Positions 7,142-14,774 of a DNA stretch of 64,000 nucleotides are shown here, one piece after another. Below the pieces are notes generated by a model. It was not told the origin of the DNA, did no database searches, and saw nothing but the letters and a program-made list of their open reading frames with translations. The stretch spans positions 393,869 through 457,868 of the forward strand of contig NZ_JARKMR010000003.1 of assembly GCF_029350975.1 (NCBI RefSeq). Direction: 5' to 3'. The first letter of the stretch is position 1; every line of letters starts with the position of its first letter. The translations under genes and the position numbers were made by a program. Origin of the DNA: Maribacter zhoushanensis. Lineage in GTDB: Bacteria > Bacteroidota > Bacteroidia > Flavobacteriales > Flavobacteriaceae.

Positions 7142-8183
7142 ATACCCCGCGTAGTCCGTCAATAAAATTGTTGCTTCCAGCTTTATCTACATGGTAATGA
7201 TAACCTCTTATCTCGTCATATTGACCTCTAAATTCATCTAAATCTGTTGCTTCGTTACCATCGGCATCCGTATTTGCGAAAATTGGATATCCGTCCATGG
7301 CATAGCCTATCATTGGTGCATGATTATCATCTTGTTCTATTTTTTTGGAAACACCTGTAGCTGCATGGTAATGATACCCTTCGTGTAAATTTATATGTCC
7401 GCCGGCATCATCAAAAGGAGCAATGGTGTAAGCTGCCAGGATATTATCTACAGGAGCAGGTGCATTAAAAACAACACCGTTAAAAGCTAAACCTCTGTTT
7501 GAAGGTCCAATTCCTTCACCACCTGGTGGTGGTCCCTTAGGTCTTTCACCATCTTTTGGACGTTCTGGTCTTTCATGAACATCTTCGCCGCCGTTTGGAG
7601 GTCCAGATCTAAAAGCATATCCCTCAGGTGCTTTTTTAGGAGTAACCGGTATATAATAGGTGTGGGTCATTCCAGTTATATAGGAAGGTAAGCATTCAAC
7701 ACAAAAATTTTTGTACTCTTCACCAACATTTGGATCTGCGGCATCATTACATTCTGCTTTTGTTTTTGTTTTGGTGATTTCACCTGTTGTTTTGTCATAA
7801 AGCATCCAAGTGTCATCATTGAACAACGTGCCTAAATTTTTGATGAATTCGCCATCAATGTCATATATCTCACCCTCTACGGCCCATACACCGCCTTTGC
7901 TAGCGTCATCTGAAATATTATCTGGACACCATGGTCCCATATCGTGCTCTGAAGGTATACCAGAGGTTATAATTTTATAACAATCTGCAGTAGTGCCATC
8001 AGACATTTCTTTACTAACAATAGTGATTGGTTCAACTAAACTTCCTGTAAGGAAATTTTCTTTTTTAACAGAAATGGTTACTTCATTTGAAGCTGTTGAA
8101 TTGCTAGACTTGGCATTTTTGCAACCTGTGAAGCTTACAAGAAATATAGCTATAAGAAAGCCTGTGTATAGATTTTTGCACAT
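7131..8183 (-). CDS. YHYH domain lipoprotein
   Basis: A 350-residue lipoprotein: the signal peptide ends in the lipobox FTGC (Cys about residue 21). The C-terminal half carries the diagnostic YHYH motifs: GYHYHAATG, then GYAMDGYPIFA, then GYHYHVDKAG near the C-terminus. The middle contains a proline/glycine-rich linker (RPERPKDGERPKGPPPGGEG). YHYH proteins are secreted or surface proteins of unknown activity; the paired Tyr-His repeats look like a metal-binding site, which is inference. The downstream exported gene overlaps its stop codon. Confidence 0.8.
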   Translation of the reverse strand: MCKNLYTGFLIAIFLVSFTGCKNAKSSNSTASNEVTISVKKENFLTGSLVEPITIVSKEMSDGTTADCYKIITSGIPSEHDMGPWCPDNISDDASKGGVWAVEGEIYDIDGEFIKNLGTLFNDDTWMLYDKTTGEITKTKTKAECNDAADPNVGEEYKNFCVECLPSYITGMTHTYYIPVTPKKAPEGYAFRSGPPNGGEDVHERPERPKDGERPKGPPPGGEGIGPSNRGLAFNGVVFNAPAPVDNILAAYTIAPFDDAGGHINLHEGYHYHAATGVSKKIEQDDNHAPMIGYAMDGYPIFANTDADGNEATDLDEFRGQYDEIRGYHYHVDKAGSNNFIDGLRGVYVK

Positions 8184-8382
8184 AATGTTAATGTAATAAT
8201 TACTACTTAAAGTTAAGCACTTCTAGGCTTATAGCGTCATATTACGACTGTTTTAATTTTTTTGAACAGCCGTTTATTAATAGTCTCGGTATAATTCAAT
8301 TCTGATAAAGTTGCTTTTATAAATTATAATTTTAGAAAAGTTAGGCGCGAAATTATATAGTATAGCATTAATTTTAATAGTA

Positions 8383-11300
8383 TCAGTTAGTGTTATTTAT
8401 AACTGGTAGGTGAATTATAAATGTAGTCCCTTGTTCTAAAACACTTTCAATTTGTATAGTTCCATTTAACTTTTCAACCAATGTTTTAATAATTGCTAAA
8501 CCTAAACCATTAGAAGTTTCGCCGTCGGTTGGTTTTGCAGAGAGTTTTTGAAACATTTTAAATGCCTTTTTCTTATCATCGTTAGACATACCAGGACCAT
8601 AATCTTTAAAAAAAATAAGAACTGATTCTTTGTTTAATGCCACGTTTAAATCAATAGTACTTCCTCTATCGGAAAACTTCATGGCATTGGTCATTAAATT
8701 ATCAAAAATACGGGTCAATAATTTTTGATCGGAATATATAAGTATCGGTTTGTTTTCTATTTTTTTTCTTAATTTTTGGTTCTTATCTTCTAACCTGCTT
8801 AGATAACTTTTTTCCCATTCTTCTATGAAGATTGAAAGGTTAAATTTATTTAGTTCAATAGTTTTTTCAGGATGATTGATATTGCTCATTAGAAGCAAGT
8901 CTGTAATTAAGCTATTTCCACTTTTAATAGATTTATTGATGTAATCTATATAAGTACGCTGTTTTTCATCTAAATTCTCGTCGTCTTTTAATAGATGAAT
9001 AAGACCGTCAATACTATTTAGCGGACTTCGTAGGTCATGCGCTATTACACCTATAATTCCATCTTTTTCTCTATGTAAATCTTTTAATTTTTTATTGTTC
9101 TCTACTAATTCTTTTGTTTGCACAGCTACTTCCTTTTGAAGTATTTTTTTGGTTTTCTTCAATGTATTTAATCGTATATAATAAATAGAAAAAAGTATAC
9201 CAATAATCAACAATAAACTTAGCATTCTAAACCACCAAGTTTTCCACCAAGGAGAACTTATTTGAATGGTCAAAGAAGTTTCATTCTCGTTCCAAACATT
9301 TTCGTTATTGGATCCTTTAATTTTCAGCTTGTATGTATTTGGATCTAAATTGGTAAAGGTCAAATCATGTTTGGTACCGTAATCTATCCAATCTGTATTA
9401 AAACCTTCCAATTTATATTTATACTTGTTTATTTTGGAATTGGTAAATTCTAAAGCTGAAAATTTAAAAGTTAAATTGTTTTGATCGTAGGGTAAATCAA
9501 TAGTCTTTATTTGATCTATGTTTTCATAGAACTGCATAGATTTGTTATTGACTTTAATGTCGGTTAAAACAACGTTTGGAACGTGTAGGTTGTCTTTAAT
9601 GTCATTAGGGTTAAATATGGTAAAGCCAGATGTACCCCCTACTAATAAATTTTCATCAGTACCTTGAGAATGACCACCCATATCCAATATACTATTGCCA
9701 GGTATAGAGATATTACAAAAGTGGATTTTACCTTGTTCTGTTTTAGATAAACCGTTAGGGGTAGTCAGCCAAATATTATCATCTGCCCCGGATAGGATAC
9801 CAAATATGATATCACTAGGCAAGCCATCTTCCACTTTGTACTGTTCAAATTCTTCGGTTTTAGGATTAAAGATAGCTAGTCCGCTTCTTGTTCCGATCCA
9901 TAATTGTTTTGAGTCATCTAAAAATAATGATCTAATCTTATTACCTACAATACAGTTTTTACAATTTTCCTTGTAGTTCCATAGTGAGAATTCAAAAGTA
10001 TTGGTGTTCAATAAAACTAATCCTCTATCGCTGCCGATCCACACTTCAGAATCAGATGCGCGCAGCATACAGTTAGCTGAAAGATCGCTTAATATATTAT
10101 TTGGGTCATTAGTAGTTCGTACAGCGGTAATTTCACTGGTAGTAGTATTATAGATTAGTAAACCGGACCCTGTTGTACCAATAAGCAGACTGTCATTGCC
10201 CAGTTCATAAATACTTTTGATATGACGTATTTTAGTTGTTAAAGGGTTTGAGACGAAATCTAATGCTAAATTAAATCTATCAGTTTTTGCATTATAAGAA
10301 TACAGGCCTCCGCCTTGCGTACCTACCCAAAGTACATTGTTTTTGCTACGGTAAATGGTTCTGATTTTTGGGGTATTGGTATCTCCGCGATAATTAAAAT
10401 CTTTAGTATAATTTTTAAATAGACGTCTTTTAGAATTGAATCTACTTAATCCGTTATTGGTTCCTATCCATATAGTTCCATCTAGATCTTGGAACATGGC
10501 GCGCACATTATTATTGACCAATGAATTGTTATAGTTGTCGTCTTTTTCCCAATGGTTGAAAATTAGATTTTTAAGGTTGAACTTGTTTAGTCCATTTCCC
10601 GTGGTCGCCATCCAAATATTTTCAGATTTGTCAACCAGCACATCTTCTATAGAATTATTGTCAATATTATAAGCGGTGTTACCGTCTGATCTGTATACTT
10701 TAAGTTCTTCTGTTGCTAAATCATAATTTACCAAACCACTACCATTGGTACATAGCCAAAAACTACCTTGGTGTTCATTATAAATTTTCCATATATAAAC
10801 ATCGCTAATAGAATTACCATGGGTAGTAATAAGCTTCGTTTTTTTATAGGTGTTCGTTAAGGTGTTTAAAGTGGCCAAACCATTGTCTGTAGCTACCCAA
10901 AGCTTATGGTTTGTAAGATATAGGTCATTTATGAATTCTGAAGGATGTTCCTCTTCTGAAACATAATTAGGTTTCACTTTTTTAAAGGTGCCATCGGAAG
11001 GTAAAAAATAGTAAAGACCTTGAAATTCATCACCTATAAACAGATTTCCTTTTTGGTCCTCTATGATAGTTTTTATGGAATGTTTGCAATTTTGGCATTC
11101 ATTTGGTTGCATATAACGCTGAAAAGAAAGACTATTTTCATTAAATAAATTCAAACCGCTTTTTGTCCCTACCCAAAGCCTCTGCTGACTGTCTTCGTAT
11201 ATTTTTAATACATCATTACTGCTTATGGAAGTAGGTTCGTTATAATTATATTCAAATCTCGTTATATTACCCGTTTTTGTATTGTAAAGATTTAGACCGC

Positions 11301-11664
11301 CGCCCTCTGTGCCGATCCATATGTTGCCATTGGAATCTTCTAGCAAACAGGTGATCCAATTATCTGAAATGGAGTTTTTATCATTGGGGTCGTAATTGAA
11401 TACTTTAGACTCATAACCATCATATCTGTTAAGTCCGTTGTTGGTACCTATCCAAATGTAACCTGTTGAATCTTGAAGAATACTTGTGGGATAATTGGAT
11501 GAAAGCCCATTTTCAATACCTATTCTCTCTAAAAACTGATTGTTAGACTGGGCATTTAATTTCAGTATTGTTAAGATAAAAAGTACTGATAGTAGAGATT
11601 TTCTTATTAAAGGGGATTTGATTAACAATTGATTTATTTTCAAATAATTATAGTGTACTGTCAA
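8383..11664 (-). CDS. Propeller-type sensor histidine kinase (no receiver or HTH domain)
   Basis: About 1090 residues. A signal peptide (ending near KLNAQ) precedes a large periplasmic region of repeated 'WIGTxxGLxxY/F' blades, i.e. two-component regulator propeller repeats, then a Y_Y_Y domain (about 725-790), one membrane helix (about 800-820), a coiled coil, a HisKA domain with phospho-acceptor in AHDLRSPLNS (His about 876), and a HATPase domain with DYGPGMS and GLGLAIIKTL. Hybrid systems of this architecture usually continue with receiver and AraC domains; this one stops after the ATPase. The start is uncertain: no ATG is available. The TTG at 11664 overlaps a TATTTTTG promoter-like box, so the TTG at 11643 may be used. 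The ligand is unknown, possibly a glycan breakdown product. Confidence 0.85.
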   Translation of the reverse strand: MTVHYNYLKINQLLIKSPLIRKSLLSVLFILTILKLNAQSNNQFLERIGIENGLSSNYPTSILQDSTGYIWIGTNNGLNRYDGYESKVFNYDPNDKNSISDNWITCLLEDSNGNIWIGTEGGGLNLYNTKTGNITRFEYNYNEPTSISSNDVLKIYEDSQQRLWVGTKSGLNLFNENSLSFQRYMQPNECQNCKHSIKTIIEDQKGNLFIGDEFQGLYYFLPSDGTFKKVKPNYVSEEEHPSEFINDLYLTNHKLWVATDNGLATLNTLTNTYKKTKLITTHGNSISDVYIWKIYNEHQGSFWLCTNGSGLVNYDLATEELKVYRSDGNTAYNIDNNSIEDVLVDKSENIWMATTGNGLNKFNLKNLIFNHWEKDDNYNNSLVNNNVRAMFQDLDGTIWIGTNNGLSRFNSKRRLFKNYTKDFNYRGDTNTPKIRTIYRSKNNVLWVGTQGGGLYSYNAKTDRFNLALDFVSNPLTTKIRHIKSIYELGNDSLLIGTTGSGLLIYNTTTSEITAVRTTNDPNNILSDLSANCMLRASDSEVWIGSDRGLVLLNTNTFEFSLWNYKENCKNCIVGNKIRSLFLDDSKQLWIGTRSGLAIFNPKTEEFEQYKVEDGLPSDIIFGILSGADDNIWLTTPNGLSKTEQGKIHFCNISIPGNSILDMGGHSQGTDENLLVGGTSGFTIFNPNDIKDNLHVPNVVLTDIKVNNKSMQFYENIDQIKTIDLPYDQNNLTFKFSALEFTNSKINKYKYKLEGFNTDWIDYGTKHDLTFTNLDPNTYKLKIKGSNNENVWNENETSLTIQISSPWWKTWWFRMLSLLLIIGILFSIYYIRLNTLKKTKKILQKEVAVQTKELVENNKKLKDLHREKDGIIGVIAHDLRSPLNSIDGLIHLLKDDENLDEKQRTYIDYINKSIKSGNSLITDLLLMSNINHPEKTIELNKFNLSIFIEEWEKSYLSRLEDKNQKLRKKIENKPILIYSDQKLLTRIFDNLMTNAMKFSDRGSTIDLNVALNKESVLIFFKDYGPGMSNDDKKKAFKMFQKLSAKPTDGETSNGLGLAIIKTLVEKLNGTIQIESVLEQGTTFIIHLPVINNTN

Positions 11665-11999
11665 AAATAAACAGGAATAGTCTTGTTATTAAATGTAGGT
11701 CAATTCTTTATAAAAATCTATTTTTTTGTCTTTTAAAACTGAATATTCTTAAAAAAGGAGTGTCGATAGTCGGTTTAGGTTAATAAAGAAATAAGAATTA
11801 CTAAATTGTTTTTAAATAATTAATTGCTGTTGTTGGGACAATTACTCTGACCAGTATGCTTGATTGTTAGTTTGAAGATATTATAATTGTATTAATGTAG
11901 AAAGGGAATCAAATCATTGAAGCAGATATAAGTTGATTTCGTCTCATAGATTTACATATTGATAAACATATTGAATTGCTTACAGGACAGTAGGTGATA
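11665..11999. other. Non-coding gap upstream of the sensor kinase
   Basis: About 335 bases without a supported gene. A TATTTTTG box on the minus strand at its left edge (ending at the TTG codon at 11664) may be the -7 element of the sensor kinase. A 9-base direct repeat, ACATATTGA, occurs twice 12 bases apart (11954-11962 and 11966-11974). Nothing else recognised. Confidence 0.5.
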
Positions 12000-12034
12000 T
12001 TAAAAAGGGATAACCAACGGTTATCCCTTTTTAA
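12000..12034 (-). terminator. Terminator after the glycosyltransferase operon
   Basis: A perfect 16-bp stem pairs 12000-12015 with 12019-12034 around a 3-base loop (AAC). Runs of A and T at the two ends give a U-rich tail on the minus-strand transcript. It lies 19 bases beyond the stop codon of the cellulose-synthase-like gene. Confidence 0.85.
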
Positions 12035-12052
12035 TATCTTACTTAAAGCTGT

Positions 12053-13537
12053 TTAAGCCCTTGAGGTCAATGATTTAAAGAATACAAAGCCAAAGCCCAA
12101 GAACAGCATAAAGTGAAACGGAAACAACCCAAAATCATTTAATGGTATAGCGCTGTACATACCAAACATGAAATAAATCATTAAGGCAAATTCCAAAATC
12201 ATATTCGGCGATAATTTTTTAGCTAAGTATTTATTGCCTTTCCAACTTTGCTTTAAGGTGCTAATGTTGAATTTTGGTGTACGTACAAATTCACTTCGTT
12301 TACCCATATGCCCTTCTATAACGGCAATGGTATTATGTAAAGAGAAACCTAGTGCTACAGAGAAAAAGGTAAAGAATATACGTATGTAGTCTACAAAGTT
12401 GTTAAAACCGCTGCCTTGTATACTCTTATAGGTAAACCAATAGCACACGAATAAGATAATTGTACTAACGGTGAACAAGCTTAATAGTGAGAATACCCAG
12501 TCTAAATGACCGTATGTGTTTTTTATATAAAGCGAGGGAATACTAAGTAATGCCACTAAGAATACACATAAGAACATAGAACTGTTCAATAAGTGCATTA
12601 CTCCGTGAAACTTCGTTTTAAAAGGTATATTCTTTGCTGCAACAACACTCCAAACTGTTTTTCTAAAGTTCTCTGCACCACCCTTGTTCCAACGAAATTG
12701 TTGAGAACGTGCAGCACTAATAACTACAGGAAGCTCTGCAGGAGTCTCTACATTTTCTAAATACTTGAATTTCCAGTTTTTCAGCTGTGCACGGTAACTT
12801 AAATCTAGATCTTCGGTAAGCGTGTCACCTTCCCAGTTGCCAGCGTCAATAATGCACTCTTTACGCCAAATACCTGCGGTACCGTTGAAATTTATGAAAT
12901 GCCCTTTACTGTTTCTTCCAACCTGTTCTAGGGTAAAATGTGCATCAAGAGCAAATGCCTGTATTTTTGTTAAGGTTGAGTAATCGCGGTTTAGGTGTCC
13001 CCAACGGGTCTGTACCACACCAATTTCTTCATCTTTAAAATAAATTACGGTTTTTTTCAACCAATCTGAAGCCGGTAAAAAATCTGCATCAAAAATGGCA
13101 ATGAATTCACCCTTTGCTACTTCAAGTCCTTCTTTTAAGGCACCTGCCTTAAAACCGGAACGGTCAGTTCTGGTAATATGTTTAATATCTAAACCGGTCT
13201 CTTGTAATTTTGCAATACTGGCTGCCGTAGTAATTACGGTGTCGTCAGTAGAGTCATCTAAAACCTGTATCTCTAATTTACTTTTTGGGTATTCTATTTT
13301 TGCAATGTTTTCCAATAAACGGTCCATTACATATTCTTCATTAAATACAGGAAGCTGAATGGTTACGAACGGAATTTCCTTTGGGTCTAATAAGTTAAAC
13401 TTAGGTGCCGTTTGGTTTTGTCTTTTTTGAGATAAGTAGTTGATCAACAGATTAAGCTGCGCCAAGCTATAAAAGAAAATTAATAGTAATGAGATACTAT
13501 AAATTATGATAATAAAATAAGCTAGAGCTAGTGCCAT
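12053..13537 (-). CDS. Processive family 2 glycosyltransferase (cellulose synthase-like)
   Basis: A 494-residue membrane GT2 enzyme. One N-terminal helix precedes the catalytic domain, which shows DDSTDDT (nucleotide binding), IFDADFLP (DxD-type metal site), LTEDLDLSYRA (TED catalytic base) and QQFRWNKGG (QxxRW acceptor/processivity motif). Four or five membrane helices follow. This is the CslA/BcsA-like layout of enzymes making beta-linked polysaccharide; the sugar is unknown. No PilZ domain is present. It starts one base after the stop of the second GT2 gene, so both are co-translated in one operon. Confidence 0.85.
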   Translation of the reverse strand: MALALAYFIIIIYSISLLLIFFYSLAQLNLLINYLSQKRQNQTAPKFNLLDPKEIPFVTIQLPVFNEEYVMDRLLENIAKIEYPKSKLEIQVLDDSTDDTVITTAASIAKLQETGLDIKHITRTDRSGFKAGALKEGLEVAKGEFIAIFDADFLPASDWLKKTVIYFKDEEIGVVQTRWGHLNRDYSTLTKIQAFALDAHFTLEQVGRNSKGHFINFNGTAGIWRKECIIDAGNWEGDTLTEDLDLSYRAQLKNWKFKYLENVETPAELPVVISAARSQQFRWNKGGAENFRKTVWSVVAAKNIPFKTKFHGVMHLLNSSMFLCVFLVALLSIPSLYIKNTYGHLDWVFSLLSLFTVSTIILFVCYWFTYKSIQGSGFNNFVDYIRIFFTFFSVALGFSLHNTIAVIEGHMGKRSEFVRTPKFNISTLKQSWKGNKYLAKKLSPNMILEFALMIYFMFGMYSAIPLNDFGLFPFHFMLFLGFGFVFFKSLTSRA

Positions 13538-13538
13538 A

Positions 13539-14228
13539 TTATTTAATACTGTATTTGAAGATCCACCCCAAAATTTTTATGCCTGCAAATATACTACCTT
13601 TTACGGTTCCTGAAACTTTAGAGATGCCAATTCTTCGTTTGTAACGTACTGGTACTTCGGTATATGTCATTTTTTTCTTAAGAATTTTCAGTTGCATTTC
13701 AACCGTCCACCCATAAGTCTTGTCTTCCATGTTCAATTCTTTGAGCTTTTCGTATTTAATTGCCCTAAAAGGACCTAAATCCGTAAATTTTGCACCAAAA
13801 AACAAACGCATTAAAAATGTTGCCAGCCAGTTGCCAAAAACCTGTTGTGGGGTCATAGAACCTTCTTCTCGTAAAGCTTTAGTTCTTGCGCCAACCACAA
13901 AATCAATGTCATTTTCTAAAATAGGAGCAACTACCTTATCCAGTTCCTCAGGATAATCAGAATAGTCTCCATCAATAAATACGATAATATCCGGTTGTTT
14001 AGATGTAGTTGCAACATAATCTAAACCTTTAAGGCAGGCAAAGCCATATCCTTTTTTGGTCTCTGTAAGTACTGTGGCACCTGCAGCTTCGGCATTTTTT
14101 ACGGTATCATCTGTAGAATTATTGTTCACAACGATTACCTCAGATACCGTTTTTGGTAATTCTTTGATGACATGGGCAATAGAGTTTGCTTCGTTAAAAG
14201 CTGGTATAATTACTTTAATGTCTGTCAT
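13539..14228 (-). CDS. Family 2 glycosyltransferase (dolichyl-phosphate mannose synthase-like)
   Basis: A 229-residue GT2 of the DPM1/DPG synthase type without a membrane domain. Signatures are IPAFNEANSI at the N-terminus, VVNNNSTDDT, FIDGDYSDYPEEL (DxD-like), and the C-terminal RYKRRIGISKVSGT basic segment. It probably transfers a hexose onto polyprenyl phosphate to feed an extracytoplasmic enzyme. Its ATG overlaps the stop of the MORN-like gene (TAATG), and the processive GT2 follows one base after its own stop, giving a tight three-gene set. Confidence 0.85.
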   Translation of the reverse strand: MTDIKVIIPAFNEANSIAHVIKELPKTVSEVIVVNNNSTDDTVKNAEAAGATVLTETKKGYGFACLKGLDYVATTSKQPDIIVFIDGDYSDYPEELDKVVAPILENDIDFVVGARTKALREEGSMTPQQVFGNWLATFLMRLFFGAKFTDLGPFRAIKYEKLKELNMEDKTYGWTVEMQLKILKKKMTYTEVPVRYKRRIGISKVSGTVKGSIFAGIKILGWIFKYSIK

Positions 14229-14719
14229 TATTTTAAATCTGATAAACTATTTTCACTGGTAAAGGCACGAAAAGATGTCCATTCTTTAATCTTTTCACCT
14301 TTACTGTATTTCTCTGCAGATATCAACTTTGTATCCTTATACTTTAAGCAATACCCGTCTTTTATTCCTTTTGTTAGCTGACATTTATGGTTAATACGAC
14401 CTTTTTTATCGTAAAAAAGCCACCAGCCAATTTCTTTGTTATCGGCAAATTTGCCTTCTTTGATTCTAATCCGGTCTTCATTGTAAAAAAACCAATACTT
14501 TTCTCTTTTTCCATAAGCGTAAAAACCTTGCTCAGATTTATGTCCGTTTGGATGGTAAAAGGTCCAATGATCCGTTCTTGTGCTGTAACGCATCCATCCT
14601 TCACTTTCTAAGGTGCCATCTTCATAATAGGTACGTTCATAGCGTTTGTCTTCAGGATTAATAAAAGCTAACAATCCTAAACAAATAAGAGCGGGCAAAA
14701 AGAGTTTAAATAGCTTCAT
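14228..14719 (-). CDS. MORN/YwqK-like repeat exported protein
   Basis: A 163-residue protein: a short N-terminal hydrophobic segment (LFLPALICLGLLAF, probable signal peptide or anchor), then about five repeats of the type 'YYEDGTLESEG.. / HWTFYHPNGHKSEQG / YWFFYNEDRIRIKEG / WWLFYDKKGRINH'. These are the beta-hairpin repeats of the MORN/YwqK superfamily. The repeat usually mediates protein or membrane contact; the older 'antitoxin' label for YwqK relatives is not supported here. Its stop overlaps the next gene's start, so it belongs to the two-glycosyltransferase operon. Confidence 0.75.
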   Translation of the reverse strand: MKLFKLFLPALICLGLLAFINPEDKRYERTYYEDGTLESEGWMRYSTRTDHWTFYHPNGHKSEQGFYAYGKREKYWFFYNEDRIRIKEGKFADNKEIGWWLFYDKKGRINHKCQLTKGIKDGYCLKYKDTKLISAEKYSKGEKIKEWTSFRAFTSENSLSDLK

Positions 14720-14774
14720 TTTTTTAAAATTTTAGATTAACATTTAAGTTTTTACTATACCAAAGACTACACCG

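Noticed and set aside
9695-9976. Antisense ORFs inside long genes (for example opposite the sensor kinase and opposite purH)
   Set aside because: They lie wholly inside well-supported genes on the other strand and show no family features.
14228-14719. YwqK 'antitoxin' and a toxin-antitoxin pair
   Set aside because: No toxin gene is adjacent; the protein is a MORN-like repeat protein within a glycosyltransferase operon.
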